This document shows positions 42,124 through 52,269 of a stretch of 64,000 nt of DNA, in pieces. The DNA is taken from the NCBI RefSeq assembly GCF_028710345.1, contig NZ_JAQTUH010000006.1, forward strand, positions 1 to 64,000, in the 5' to 3' direction. The stretch comes from Sulfuricurvum sp. (GTDB lineage: Bacteria > Campylobacterota > Campylobacteria > Campylobacterales > Sulfurimonadaceae). The stretch's first letter is position 1. Each line of letters opens with the position of its first letter. The position numbers and the translations under genes were made by a program. The notes under the pieces are model-generated. The model saw only the letters and a list, made by a program, of their open reading frames with translations, did not search any database and had not been told where the DNA came from.

Positions 42124-44295
42124 TTACTTAGCCCGAGCAAGTCCGATCTTATTTCCTTTGAACTCGACGATCTCTACCATCAATTCATCCCCTTCGCTCA
42201 CAACATCGCTTACGCGGTTAATGTGTCCATCGGAGAGTTTAGAGATATGAATCAACCCATCAATACCTCCGGGAAGTTCGATAAAAGCTCCAAAATCAAC
42301 AATTTTTTTAACTTTTCCGTTGACCACATCACCCACTTTATACTCTACTTTTGGGGTTGATTCGACACCGCTAACAATCCCTTCGATATGATCACGTGCA
42401 CCGCGTAACCCTTCACGATTTTTACCGGTCAATTTCACTGACCCTTTTTTCTTATCGATATCGATGGCAACATCAAATTTTTCGATAATTTCACGAATCG
42501 TTTTACCCGCTTGACCGATAATATCTCCGATGAAACTTGGATCTACATGGAACAAATCGGTACTTGGTAACGTCCCCTCATTAAGCTCGATATTCTCTTC
42601 TGCACCTATCATAATATCGATGATATGGGCACGTGCTTCGGCGGCTTGATACAAAGCACTGCGAAGAACATCCAAATGGATTCCTCCGAGTTTGATATCC
42701 ATCTGCATAGCGGTAATCCCATATTTAGAACCGGCTACTTTGAAATCCAAATCACCGTCATGATCTTCAAGCCCCATGATATCACTCAAAATGGCGTATC
42801 GATCATTCTCTTGAACCATCCCCATTGCGACACCAGCGATGGGTTCAGAGACTTCGATATCCCCTGCACGTAATGCCATATATCCACCACATACGGTTGC
42901 CATCGATGACGAACCGTTAGACTCTAAAATCTCAGAAACCAACCGAATCGTTTGTCCGTTTCGGCTCGTTGCCCCCTCTAGGGCACGTTTTGCCAAATTT
43001 CCATGCCCCAGTTCACGACGTCGCGGTGCACCGATAGGGGAAGGTTCTCCAACACTGAATCCCGGAAAGTTATAGTGAACCATAAAAGCTTCGTTTTGAG
43101 TACCGCTATCGGTGAGATTTTCAAACATTTGGGCATCTTTTGGTCCACCCAACGTCAATATGACCAAAGCCTGTGTTTGTCCGCGAGTAAAGAGGGCTGA
43201 TGCATGAGCACTTGGCAATACATTCGTCTCGATAGTAATCGGGCGCACTTGGTTGAGTGCACGTCCATCGGCGCGTACTTTTTCATCCAAAATCTGAGCA
43301 CGTACCATTGTTCGTTTTACCGACTCGATTGCTTTTTTAAGCTCATGTTCATTCCACTCAGGCTTCTCTTGCATGATAGCTTTACGAATGGTACGCAATG
43401 CGGTAGAGCGCTCTGTTTTTGCCATATTATTGATACCGCGTTTCAAATCATCGGTATGGTGTGTACGAACATACTCTACCATCTCTCCATCAATCTCACT
43501 CACCACACATTTAAGCTCAAACGGAGATTTAGCCAGTGGTTTAAAACTATTTTCATACGCTGTATTGGCTTTTTTTAATTCTGCTTGTGCTTGAGCCAAG
43601 ATTTCTATCAACTCATCTTCAGCCACCGCATTACTCTGACGTTGCATGAGTGTTTGAGCCGATAACGCGGGTTCAATAAACGGTTCAACTATATCCATTA
43701 CAACCGCTTCATCACTACCACACGCTTGCATCTCAATCATCAACATATCATCGACACTACCGGCAAGATACAAATCAAGGGTGCTATTTTTGAGTTGAGA
43801 AAGGGTTGGATTAAACACTATCTCTCCATCGATTTTCCCGACACGTACCGCACTCACTGAGGTAAAAATATCCAAATCAGATAGATAGAGTGCTGCGGAC
43901 GCGGCATTGAGTGCCAATACCTGCAAATCGGCTTCGCTGTCACAACTCAGCACCATAACGGTTATTTGGATAGGATTAGCGAACCCTTTTGGAAACAATG
44001 GACGTAATGAGCGATCCACAATGCGCGAAGTGAGTGCTTCAAAATCGCTCGGTTTGGTTTCCCGTTTGATAAACCCTCCCGGAAACTTCCCTGCCGCATA
44101 GCTTTTTTCGACATATTGCACCGTTAAGGGTAAAAAATCCTCATCGACAAAATCGGTCTCATCGACTACAACCGTAGCTAAAATAACGGTATTTCCCGAT
44201 TTGAGCCAAACGGCTCCATTGGCTTGTGCCGCTACTTGATTCAGTGCATAAGACTCTTCTTTATTGGTCAACGCCAACGTTATATCGTATTTCAT
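42124..44295 (-). CDS. pnp: Polyribonucleotide nucleotidyltransferase (PNPase)
   Basis: 723 residues. Two RNase PH-like domains, an intervening helical domain, then KH (DPSFIGDIIGQAGKTIREI) and S1 (GDVVNGKVKKIVDFGAFIELP) RNA-binding domains. The enzyme degrades RNA 3'-5' with phosphate. Length is normal. It follows the MCE-domain gene by 24 bases. Confidence 0.96.
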   Translation of the reverse strand: MKYDITLALTNKEESYALNQVAAQANGAVWLKSGNTVILATVVVDETDFVDEDFLPLTVQYVEKSYAAGKFPGGFIKRETKPSDFEALTSRIVDRSLRPLFPKGFANPIQITVMVLSCDSEADLQVLALNAASAALYLSDLDIFTSVSAVRVGKIDGEIVFNPTLSQLKNSTLDLYLAGSVDDMLMIEMQACGSDEAVVMDIVEPFIEPALSAQTLMQRQSNAVAEDELIEILAQAQAELKKANTAYENSFKPLAKSPFELKCVVSEIDGEMVEYVRTHHTDDLKRGINNMAKTERSTALRTIRKAIMQEKPEWNEHELKKAIESVKRTMVRAQILDEKVRADGRALNQVRPITIETNVLPSAHASALFTRGQTQALVILTLGGPKDAQMFENLTDSGTQNEAFMVHYNFPGFSVGEPSPIGAPRRRELGHGNLAKRALEGATSRNGQTIRLVSEILESNGSSSMATVCGGYMALRAGDIEVSEPIAGVAMGMVQENDRYAILSDIMGLEDHDGDLDFKVAGSKYGITAMQMDIKLGGIHLDVLRSALYQAAEARAHIIDIMIGAEENIELNEGTLPSTDLFHVDPSFIGDIIGQAGKTIREIIEKFDVAIDIDKKKGSVKLTGKNREGLRGARDHIEGIVSGVESTPKVEYKVGDVVNGKVKKIVDFGAFIELPGGIDGLIHISKLSDGHINRVSDVVSEGDELMVEIVEFKGNKIGLARAK

Positions 44296-44319
44296 TCTAT
44301 TTCCTAAACTGTAATTTTT

Positions 44320-45720
44320 TTAACGTGCTAATGAGCTTGCACCCGATAGATACTTAATATCATTGTCGATAAATCGAACCCCTAATCCAAAGAAAAGATT
44401 TTGTGACTGAGAGTTAAAGAAATTATCCCATCCTCCGTACAATTCCAAATGCTTTAACATTTGATATCGAACCTGTGCTTTAAAGTGGGGATTACTTCCT
44501 CGTACATCATTAATCGCATTCCAATCAAACGCTTCAGCAGAGAATTTAATCTTATCATGATTCATAAAATAATCGATTCCTACCCCACCGGTCGATTCAA
44601 TCGCACCGAAACGCAACAATGTGTTATCAAAGCGTTTTCCATAGAGTGCCGTAATGTAATGCTTCCCTTTTATATGTGTTCCCGGAGGTTGAACGTAATA
44701 GTTTGAGTAATCATCGGTACTGATTAAATCAAGTATATAATAGGTGTTTGGATTCGGTAAATAGGTGGCTCCTAAATAAATTTTTGCGTATCCATCACGC
44801 ATCATATAGTCGGTATTCATGGCAACTTGTAATTCGCTGGTAGTGAAAGTTGAGAGAAGAGTATCCACTTTCTCAAACGCATTTTCGGCACTTTTGAAAA
44901 AACTTCCTGCCGAATCAATCGTATTTTTAATTCCGCTACGATTTTCAGTCAAAATCGTTGTTACGTTGTCTTCGATGTCATTAAACTTATCAATCGATTC
45001 AGGAAGGGTGTGTTCCAATGAGCCGCTGATATTGTCCATACGGGTCGTCAATGAGTTGATTCGTGCCATAATTGTCGGAAGGTCTTTGTTGACCGTATCG
45101 GCTGTTTGGGAAAAACCTTCAGACATTGTTTTAAAATTAGCAATTGCCGAATGTAAATCGTCACGGTTATCCACTATCACCCCATCCAAATTTACCCCAA
45201 CATTACGAAAGGCAACAATAGCTTCTTGAATCGCTTTGCGGTGTTCATCATCAAGAGTGGAACGAAAATCTTTCAATAAAAGTTCTAACTCTTTAGCGGC
45301 AGCATTGACAGAATCGCTGGTTTGATCAAACGAAGCATACCGTTTAGACTGCACAAGGGTACTCCCCTCATGAAGCATTGCCGTCGAGTCACCAACGATG
45401 ATATTAATAACCTTAGCCCCTAGCAACGACTCTTGAGCAACAACTACCGATGAGTCATCGGGAATTTTCACTGTTTCATTGATTGATAATGTTAGTCGAA
45501 CCCGTTTTCCTTCAATACTGATAGCTTGAACTTCACCGACCAAAACACCGTTCATAGAGACATGTGTCCCCTTTTCAATCCCAGATGCATCTTCAATATA
45601 GGCTTCTAGCGTATACCCTTTTTGCCCCCATTTTCCAAAAGAGGTAACTTGTGTTGAGAGCAACAACAGCGCTACAAGAGCCGTAACAACAAACATTCCT
45701 ATCTTTGCTTCGAGTTTCAT
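44320..45720 (-). CDS. MCE/MlaD-domain lipid-transport protein
   Basis: 466 residues. One N-terminal membrane anchor (IGMFVVTALVALLLLSTQV), an MCE domain (YIEDASGIEKGTHVSMNGVLVGEVQAI), a long helical region, and a C-terminal beta-rich part (YYILDLISTDDYSNYY...FFGLGVRFIDNDIKYLSG) that looks like outer-membrane strands. MCE proteins carry lipids between membranes. No MlaE/F genes are adjacent; it follows lptD by ten bases, so an envelope role is supported by context. Confidence 0.85.
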   Translation of the reverse strand: MKLEAKIGMFVVTALVALLLLSTQVTSFGKWGQKGYTLEAYIEDASGIEKGTHVSMNGVLVGEVQAISIEGKRVRLTLSINETVKIPDDSSVVVAQESLLGAKVINIIVGDSTAMLHEGSTLVQSKRYASFDQTSDSVNAAAKELELLLKDFRSTLDDEHRKAIQEAIVAFRNVGVNLDGVIVDNRDDLHSAIANFKTMSEGFSQTADTVNKDLPTIMARINSLTTRMDNISGSLEHTLPESIDKFNDIEDNVTTILTENRSGIKNTIDSAGSFFKSAENAFEKVDTLLSTFTTSELQVAMNTDYMMRDGYAKIYLGATYLPNPNTYYILDLISTDDYSNYYVQPPGTHIKGKHYITALYGKRFDNTLLRFGAIESTGGVGIDYFMNHDKIKFSAEAFDWNAINDVRGSNPHFKAQVRYQMLKHLELYGGWDNFFNSQSQNLFFGLGVRFIDNDIKYLSGASSLAR

Positions 45721-45730
45721 ACCGTCTCCA

Positions 45731-47881
45731 CTAATTTCGGGTCAATTTATAGTTAAATTCAGAACCACCGATAGGTTTCAAAATCAATGTTATAAACACA
45801 TAAGAGTCATTTACTGAGTCAGATCCTGATATATTCGTTAATATCGGACGTCGATTTTGGACGTATCGAAGACCAAAATCAAAACATCGTTGCGTATATA
45901 AAAAACCAATCTCACTATGCTTCAACACATCTTCATGGTAATCATACGCTACTAATCCAAAGATTTTATAATGTCGATTATATTTGTATTCGAGATCAGC
46001 ATTCCAATACGATGCATATTGCGGATAGCTATTCAATAATGTATCGGTGTAATAATGCCCTAGACTTCCTTTTACCACACCATCATTATAGCGAATGGTG
46101 TTTTGCTCTTTGGTAACACGATCACGATCATGATTATAAGCTGTTTGGTTATAATAGGAAATAGCGGAGCTTATCTCCCACTCCAATTCATTTTGAAGTT
46201 CCCCGTAATAACTACGGATATCATCATAACTAAAGGTTTGGCTCAATCGATCCACCAGCCATTGCTTTTGATGGTCATACCAATAGTTGTTAACCCCTAA
46301 AGAGAGAAAATCTGTCGGTTCATTAAGCCCGTAAAATTCACAAGGGTACCCTGCATAATTGCTGTTTGTTGCATCACATTGCCCATGGTATTTGTCATAA
46401 TATCCATGATAATCACGTGCCCCTGATTTCGAATAACTAATGTTAGGGGCTATAACATGGGTCATATTTTCATCATAGTTTTTTACTAACATAGACCCTA
46501 CCGAAAAGATGTGATCCAGTTGCGTATAGTATCCTGATGGATAGAGGTTCTCATTTTCTCCGGTTCGTGTATTACCGTAAAAAGAGATTGCGTGTGCTGT
46601 AGTATTAGCGGTATAACTAAGATCTACATAATCATCAAAAAGGGCTGTTTGCAATTTTACCGGTACGTTCATATCGGTTTGGACAGCACGCTTTCCATCG
46701 GGGCGATAAAAATTGGTTGCCGTGATATCGCCATTGGCAAGAAGATGATTATTAAAAAAAGTCTCTAAATAACGATGATATTGAAGTGACGGTAACGTTT
46801 GAATGGTTTGAGCATTATCGGTTTGATCTAGATATTGATAATGTTTAAAATAGGTACCGAAATAATTATTTTCACTGCTATAGTAACCATTAATACGCGA
46901 GAGAATCTGATTAGTCGTCACATTTTTAGTTTCATCACTTTGGAGAAGATTGAGATAATCAACATCGTTCATCCACGACCCGCTTAGATAAAGTCCCGAT
47001 TCTCCTACCGCATCTATTCCAAACCAATTTTTCAAAATATCATCATGATGATAATTCAGATCAAAACCATAATGTTTATCATGGGCTAAATCATATTTTT
47101 GGGCATAATCACTTTGTTCTTGAAAGTATCCAAAACGGATAGAGCCTCCGGATGTGGGAGAATCAACAAAACGGAAATCACTGTACATCCCCCCTCCACG
47201 AGAAGTTCGGATTTGGGGACGGAACTCTGCATCGAACCAATTCGTAGGAGCCCAATAGATAGGCTGCTCATAAGAGATCCCCTCAGAGTTTGAAAGAGCA
47301 AAAGAGGGGATTAATAATCCACTTCGGCGTGTATGATCGGTCGGATATCCAAAATAGGGTGAATAGACAACAGGGACATCATCGATATACAATGTTGCAT
47401 TGTAAACATTCACCCACATGTTATTCGTATCATAATCGGCACTTGTAAAATGTATTTTCCAAAGAGGGTCAACCGAATCGCACCCTGATAACATACCACT
47501 CGATAAATCAATCTTACTTTGGCACCCCATCGCTTCAGAGGTACTTATCCATGCACTACTATTGGCATCAAAGGCATAATAAGGTTTGGAGTAACGGGTA
47601 TCTTCTTTTAAATTGATTCGAGAATACTCACTAAGCGCATGGTATTGACCCGATCCTTTAAACGCATTGACCGAGCCTGTAGCTTCAATAATCGAGCTAT
47701 TATTGTCATAACTAAGCTTTTGTGCACTGAGTATCTGATCTTGATATATTATTGTGGGGTAAGTAGTTGAATTAATAATAGAGCCGTTTGCATCCACTTG
47801 CGTTGCTACCAATTCTACTCTATCACCGGCACACAATAGTGTAGCAGTAACAAGACTAACAAAGAGGTATTTAGACATCAA
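45731..47881 (-). CDS. lptD: LPS-assembly outer-membrane protein LptD
   Basis: 716 residues. A signal peptide, then an OstA/LptA-like jellyroll region (VDANGSIINS TTYPTIIYQDQ, LSYDNNSSIIEATGSVNAFKGSGQYH), then a large tyrosine-rich barrel (PYFGYPTDHTRRSGLLIPSF, YEQPIYWAPTNWFDAEFRPQI). It inserts LPS in the outer membrane with LptE. It overlaps the RDD gene by 11 bases. Confidence 0.92.
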   Translation of the reverse strand: MMSKYLFVSLVTATLLCAGDRVELVATQVDANGSIINSTTYPTIIYQDQILSAQKLSYDNNSSIIEATGSVNAFKGSGQYHALSEYSRINLKEDTRYSKPYYAFDANSSAWISTSEAMGCQSKIDLSSGMLSGCDSVDPLWKIHFTSADYDTNNMWVNVYNATLYIDDVPVVYSPYFGYPTDHTRRSGLLIPSFALSNSEGISYEQPIYWAPTNWFDAEFRPQIRTSRGGGMYSDFRFVDSPTSGGSIRFGYFQEQSDYAQKYDLAHDKHYGFDLNYHHDDILKNWFGIDAVGESGLYLSGSWMNDVDYLNLLQSDETKNVTTNQILSRINGYYSSENNYFGTYFKHYQYLDQTDNAQTIQTLPSLQYHRYLETFFNNHLLANGDITATNFYRPDGKRAVQTDMNVPVKLQTALFDDYVDLSYTANTTAHAISFYGNTRTGENENLYPSGYYTQLDHIFSVGSMLVKNYDENMTHVIAPNISYSKSGARDYHGYYDKYHGQCDATNSNYAGYPCEFYGLNEPTDFLSLGVNNYWYDHQKQWLVDRLSQTFSYDDIRSYYGELQNELEWEISSAISYYNQTAYNHDRDRVTKEQNTIRYNDGVVKGSLGHYYTDTLLNSYPQYASYWNADLEYKYNRHYKIFGLVAYDYHEDVLKHSEIGFLYTQRCFDFGLRYVQNRRPILTNISGSDSVNDSYVFITLILKPIGGSEFNYKLTRN

Positions 47882-48320
47882 TTACCAGTGTTTTAGCACT
47901 TAAATCGTGCCATGAGCGACGATAAGGATCAAACATTGCCCACAAGAATCCAAGATAGAAAAGGACTTCGCTGACAATTCGAAAAACACTCCGATTGAAA
48001 GCACTTAAAAAACTGGGATGCGAGAGGGTAGTGATTTCAACAACCCGTATTTTCATAACAATTTTCCCGATGGTTGCACCGTATTGCATTGTAAAAAATG
48101 TTTGGTACGCAATTTTAATCATCATGTATTCTAAAATGAAGGTGTTAATCACTTCAATCATTGCTTCTACGGTTGTAGCCGCATTTATAGAGTCCCATAA
48201 AATAATCATTAAAAGCATCGAAAGCAATAATTCATCAATCCCAAAAGCAGCCGTTCGAGAGCGTATCGAAGAGAGTTGAAGCTTTTCGCGTAATATAAGC
48301 GTTTCGATGTCGTTGTTCAT
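47871..48320 (-). CDS. RDD-family membrane protein
   Basis: 149 residues with an N-terminal RTAAFGIDELLLSMLLMIIL segment and two further hydrophobic stretches, the RDD plan (RDD is replaced by RTA/AFGID). The family is small, membrane bound and functionally diverse. It overlaps purD by one base as TAATG, so it is translationally coupled to purD, and overlaps lptD at the other end. Confidence 0.82.
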   Translation of the reverse strand: MNNDIETLILREKLQLSSIRSRTAAFGIDELLLSMLLMIILWDSINAATTVEAMIEVINTFILEYMMIKIAYQTFFTMQYGATIGKIVMKIRVVEITTLSHPSFLSAFNRSVFRIVSEVLFYLGFLWAMFDPYRRSWHDLSAKTLVIDV

Positions 48321-49588
48321 TAGCGCAGTGCTTGATAAGCAATATCGGTACGGAGTTTTTTACCGGCATAATGGACTTGACCGCATAACATATAGGCACG
48401 ATCACGCGCCTCTTTAATACTCTCACCCACACCGACACACACAAGAACCCGTCCACCCGTGGCATAGAGCTTCCCATCTTCTTCGGCTACCCCCGCATAC
48501 GCGATATGGGTGTTTTCGGCAATATCACCGTGATGTATCTCATCCACCACAATCTCAGCAGGGGTAGAGTTATCATACGGATAATTTTTACTCGCCATCA
48601 CCACACCGACGGCATATTTTTCGTAAAACTCAACAGTGAGAGAATCTAATTGTTTCGTCGCCGCTTTGTAAAAAAGTTCACGGGCAGGAGTTTTGAGCAG
48701 TGGCATCAAAATCTCACACTCAGGATCACCGAAACGGACATTGAATTCGAGCGTAATCGGTTCACCCTTGACCACCATAATTCCGATAAACAAAACACCC
48801 TCAAACGGCGCACCCTCTTCTTGCATCCCGAGCAACGTTGGGCGAATAATACGCTCTTTTACTTTTTCATAAATCACATCATCTACAAGTGGAGTCGGTG
48901 CATACGCTCCCATCCCACCAGTATTAGGACCCTCGTCATTATCCAAAAGACGTTTATGATCTTGCGCGGCAGGGAGGAGGATAAAATCTTTTCCATCACA
49001 CAGTGCAAACATGGAAAGCTCATACCCATCTAAAAATTCTTCGACAACAACCCGTTTACCTGCATCCCCGAACGATTTTCCGCTCAACATCTCAGAGACA
49101 GCTACCTTTGCCTCTTCGTGACTCATCGCGATGATAACACCTTTACCCGCGCACAAACCATCTGCTTTAACAACAATCGGAGCCGTTAATGATTCGATAA
49201 ATTTGAACGCATCACCGATGTGGTCAGTTTCAATATAGCGAGCCGTCGGGATATTATATTTGGCCAAAAAGTTTTTCATATAGACTTTTGAGCCTTCCAA
49301 CTGTGCGGCGGCTTTACTTGGACCGAAAATCACCAACCCTTTGGCTTTAAAAATATCGACAACTCCATCAGTTAGCGGTCCCTCAGGGCCAACAATCGTC
49401 AAATCAATGCCATTATCGAGTGCAAACTGAGCCAATTCATGATAATCTTTGATACCGACATTTTCGCCCAACATAGGAGTTGCACCGTTACCGGGGGCGA
49501 AATAAAGCTTAGATACTTCAGGGTCTTGTTTTAAAACCCGACCGATTGCAAATTCGCGTCCACCGCTACCGATTACCATTATTCGCAT
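48320..49588 (-). CDS. purD: Phosphoribosylamine-glycine ligase (GAR synthetase)
   Basis: 422 residues. N-terminal [10 protein letters not shown] loop, ATP-grasp core ([49 protein letters not shown]) and the C-terminal domain. It makes glycinamide ribonucleotide in purine synthesis. The ribosome site AAGGTG sits directly behind a strong intrinsic terminator and a structured leader (49600-49927), which suggests that its expression is controlled by attenuation or that a small RNA gene is placed in front of it. Confidence 0.95.
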   Translation of the reverse strand: MRIMVIGSGGREFAIGRVLKQDPEVSKLYFAPGNGATPMLGENVGIKDYHELAQFALDNGIDLTIVGPEGPLTDGVVDIFKAKGLVIFGPSKAAAQLEGSKVYMKNFLAKYNIPTARYIETDHIGDAFKFIESLTAPIVVKADGLCAGKGVIIAMSHEEAKVAVSEMLSGKSFGDAGKRVVVEEFLDGYELSMFALCDGKDFILLPAAQDHKRLLDNDEGPNTGGMGAYAPTPLVDDVIYEKVKERIIRPTLLGMQEEGAPFEGVLFIGIMVVKGEPITLEFNVRFGDPECEILMPLLKTPARELFYKAATKQLDSLTVEFYEKYAVGVVMASKNYPYDNSTPAEIVVDEIHHGDIAENTHIAYAGVAEEDGKLYATGGRVLVCVGVGESIKEARDRAYMLCGQVHYAGKKLRTDIAYQALR

Positions 49589-49599
49589 AAATCACCTTG

Positions 49600-49649
49600 A
49601 AAAAAAATTATCTTATCTAAAACACGTTAACGTTTCTCAAATAAGATAA
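49600..49649 (-). terminator. Strong intrinsic terminator directly before purD
   Basis: On the minus strand a nine-base stem (TTATCTTAT/ATAAGATAA) continues into a second stem (TTGAGA and ACG against CGT and GTTTTAG-side bases, one mismatch) closed by a TTAA loop, followed by eight T residues. The purD ribosome site begins two bases after the T run. Confidence 0.85.
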
Positions 49650-49652
49650 ATA

Positions 49653-49927
49653 TAACTCTGCTTCGTCAGAAGCTAGCTTCAGTAGCCCAAGCGGCTAGCG
49701 TAGATGGAGGGATTTCATTCCTCTATCGTCAAATTAGTCCCGGGCGGGCGTCTCGCAGTAGCTTCGGTTCTCAAAGCCGAAAAAAGCCACTCGAGCGTCT
49801 TTTCCGGCGACAATCTCTCACGTAAAAAATACGTTCAAACGAGACCACCGACACTCAAAAACGACTACGGCTGTGACTCCATGTATATGTAGAACCCTCA
49901 AAATGCGATTACTCGCTTCGCCCAGAG
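49653..49927 (-). ncRNA. Candidate structured RNA, about 275 nt, upstream of purD
   Basis: This non-coding stretch fills most of the 362-base gap between hemD and purD. Its ends pair (CTCTG at the 5' end, CAGAG at the 3' end). Inside are nested hairpins: GAGTGTC/GACGCTC enclosing CGGTG/CGCCG and ACGTA/TACGT, then TTCGG/CCGAA, GAGG/CCTC, TAGCC/GGCTA and GAAG/CTTC. A -10 box lies just upstream and a terminator just downstream. Conserved RNAs upstream of purD (purD motif, related to 6S RNA) are described in Epsilonproteobacteria, but this branched fold and length do not clearly match. It may be a free RNA or a purD leader. I do not assign a family. Confidence 0.6.
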
Positions 49928-49933
49928 TTAATA

Positions 49934-49939
49934 ATTATA
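49934..49939 (-). promoter_or_regulatory. Putative -10 box of the purD leader RNA
   Basis: TATAAT on the minus strand, placed so that transcription would start at about 49927, exactly at the base of the terminal stem of the candidate RNA. No clear -35 box. Confidence 0.5.
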
Positions 49940-49950
49940 ACTCTAAAATC

Positions 49951-50631
49951 TTAAAAGGGTGATGAATTTACGTTTTCAGAGGCAATTTGACGCGCTAAAG
50001 TGACAGCAGATTCGACACTCATCGTTGGACTAAGATACGAAACTATCCCGCAAGGAAGAGCTTTTTGGGTTGTTAAGCCGATGACAACAACTTTATGAGA
50101 GGGGAGAATAGAATGATTTTGGATAAAACATCGGATGGTGGATGGTGAAGTAAAAATCAATACCCCCTCTTGCGAGAGGTGAAAATTATTCGCTTCGGGG
50201 TTACATGTTGTCTCATACCCTATCACCTCATTGATATCATACCCATATTCACGTGCCACCTCAATCCAATCCGATGCCACTACTTTCGGACGGAGATAAA
50301 GCCATTTACCTTCACGTTTTTTTGAGTTTAAAACACTCGGAATCGACTCTCCATACCCATCTCCTACTTCAACATCAACTGCCCCAACTTCCCTTGCTAA
50401 CGTAGCCGTACCTTCCGATACACAGATGCATTGAAGCTGATTCCAATCGAACTTATAATTTTCTAAAGCTAAAACAGCCTGTTTGGAGGTGAGGATAACT
50501 CCTTCATATTGGGAAAAATCGATAGATGGAGCTAAAAAAGAGATAGTGAGTATAGGGATGTGAATAACCCCATCATAAGGGGTTTTCGAGATGAGATAGA
50601 TGGGGCGCAAAAGCGTACCCCTTACTCCCAC
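49951..50631 (-). CDS. hemD: Uroporphyrinogen-III synthase
   Basis: 226 residues with the two-domain HemD pattern: [65 protein letters not shown] and [13 protein letters not shown]. It closes the tetrapyrrole ring in haem synthesis, needed for the multihaem cytochromes encoded here. It overlaps guaA by ten bases; the start is chosen from the frame alone. Confidence 0.85.
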   Translation of the reverse strand: MGVRGTLLRPIYLISKTPYDGVIHIPILTISFLAPSIDFSQYEGVILTSKQAVLALENYKFDWNQLQCICVSEGTATLAREVGAVDVEVGDGYGESIPSVLNSKKREGKWLYLRPKVVASDWIEVAREYGYDINEVIGYETTCNPEANNFHLSQEGVLIFTSPSTIRCFIQNHSILPSHKVVVIGLTTQKALPCGIVSYLSPTMSVESAVTLARQIASENVNSSPF

Positions 50632-52166
50632 TCGATGGTTGCGGGTGGTTTTGAGCTGATATCATAAACAACACGGTTAATGCCGTCTACTTCGTTGATA
50701 ATACGACGACTGATACGCTCTAACAACGTATGCGGAAGGTGAGCAAATGTTGCCGTCATTCCATCCACCGCTTCGACAACGCGGACACATACGGTGTTGT
50801 CATAAGTACGGTTATCCCCCATAACACCGACCGATTTGACGTTCAAGAGAACCGCAAACGCCTGCCATGTTTTGGTGTAATAACCGCTCGCTTTAAGCTC
50901 ATCGAGCAAAATCGCATCGGCTTCACGAAGCAAATCCAAATCGACTTTGTTCACTTCACCCATGATACGGATACCCAAACCCGGTCCCGGAAACGGATGG
51001 CGATTGACCAAAGATTCAGGGAGACCAAGTTCAATTCCTAATTTACGAACTTCGTCTTTAAACAAATCACGTAATGGTTCAATCAACTCGAAATCCATCC
51101 AATCAGGTAATCCACCAACGTTATGATGGCTTTTGATTGTCACCGATGGACCGTTAACCGATACTGATTCAATAACGTCAGGGTACAACGTCCCTTGTGC
51201 TAGGAATTTAATCCCATCGTGTTTTTTGGCTTCTTGTTCAAACACTTCGATGAATGTATGCCCGATAATTTTACGTTTCGTCTCAGGATCGGTTACACCT
51301 GCGAGTTTACCGAGAAAATTTTCTGATGCATCAGCGACCACGAGAGGAACTTTGAGATGCACTTTGAAAATATTTTCGACCGAATCACGCTCTCCCTTGC
51401 GAAGTAAGCCGTTATCGACGAATACGGGAATCAGCTGATTGCCGATTGCTTCGTACAACAATGCCGCAACAACGGATGAATCAACACCGCCGCTGAGTGC
51501 ACAAAGAACTTTTCCATCACCCACTTGAGCACGGATTTTGATGATTTGCTCTTTGAGGAAATGTCCCATATCCCATTTTTCGGTAATTCCACAGATTGTA
51601 CGAGCGAAATTACGGAGCATCAAATACCCCTCTTCTGAGTGGTTCACTTCCGGATGGTATTGCATCGCATAGACCATCTTCTCTTCATTGGCGATAGCCG
51701 CATAGGGAGAATTCGGAGAATACGCGATAGGAACGAACCCCTCCGGTAATACATCTACTTTATCCGAATGGCTCATCCAAACGGTACGCTCATCTTCACA
51801 CCCACTAAAAAGAGGGGAGTGTTGCGTCATATCGATGGTAAGTTCCGCTTTGCCATACTCATGGTGATCACTTCGGATAACACTTCCGCCGAAATCGACC
51901 GCGATACGTTGCATCCCATAACAGATACCCAAAACAGGGATACCAAGTGCATAAACCCCTTGATCGACCGTATAAGCGTCTTTGTTATAAACCGATGAAG
52001 GTCCACCGCTGAGGATAATCCCTTTAGGATTTTTTGCTTTGATAGCATCGATTTTAGTGTGGTACGGAAGTACTTCACAATAAACTTTATCTTCGCGCAA
52101 ACGGCGAGCAATGAGCTGAGTATACTGGGAACCAAAATCGAGAACGATAATATTGACGTCTTTCAC
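50622..52166 (-). CDS. guaA: GMP synthase (glutamine-hydrolysing)
   Basis: 514 residues. Glutaminase domain with Cys82 in GICYGMQ and the [10 protein letters not shown] motif, then the ATP pyrophosphatase domain with [10 protein letters not shown], and the C-terminal dimerisation part ending TIEWE. It converts XMP to GMP. Together with purD on the same strand this makes a purine-linked stretch guaA-hemD-[RNA]-purD. Confidence 0.97.
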   Translation of the reverse strand: MKDVNIIVLDFGSQYTQLIARRLREDKVYCEVLPYHTKIDAIKAKNPKGIILSGGPSSVYNKDAYTVDQGVYALGIPVLGICYGMQRIAVDFGGSVIRSDHHEYGKAELTIDMTQHSPLFSGCEDERTVWMSHSDKVDVLPEGFVPIAYSPNSPYAAIANEEKMVYAMQYHPEVNHSEEGYLMLRNFARTICGITEKWDMGHFLKEQIIKIRAQVGDGKVLCALSGGVDSSVVAALLYEAIGNQLIPVFVDNGLLRKGERDSVENIFKVHLKVPLVVADASENFLGKLAGVTDPETKRKIIGHTFIEVFEQEAKKHDGIKFLAQGTLYPDVIESVSVNGPSVTIKSHHNVGGLPDWMDFELIEPLRDLFKDEVRKLGIELGLPESLVNRHPFPGPGLGIRIMGEVNKVDLDLLREADAILLDELKASGYYTKTWQAFAVLLNVKSVGVMGDNRTYDNTVCVRVVEAVDGMTATFAHLPHTLLERISRRIINEVDGINRVVYDISSKPPATIEWE

Positions 52167-52238
52167 GCTGAAGCCTTTAGGTGCAAGATTGGATAGATTT
52201 AAGTATGTAATGATATTCTAAACTTGTTTAAGATTAGA

Positions 52239-52244
52239 TACAAT
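52239..52244 (+). promoter_or_regulatory. Putative -10 box of the antiporter gene
   Basis: TACAAT in TTAGATACAATCAC, 25 bases before the GTG start at 52270. Confidence 0.45.
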
Positions 52245-52269
52245 CACACTAAAAAAGAGATACACCCTC

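Noticed and set aside
49704-49892. 62-codon open frame on the plus strand inside the purD leader
   Set aside because: It is antisense to the candidate structured RNA, has no ribosome site, a stop directly before its ATG, and the same bases form hairpins; treated as non-coding.
49653-49927. RNase P RNA, tmRNA or SRP RNA identity for the purD leader
   Set aside because: The conserved core segments of RNase P, the tRNA-like ends of tmRNA and the SRP tetraloop helix were looked for by eye on both strands and not found.
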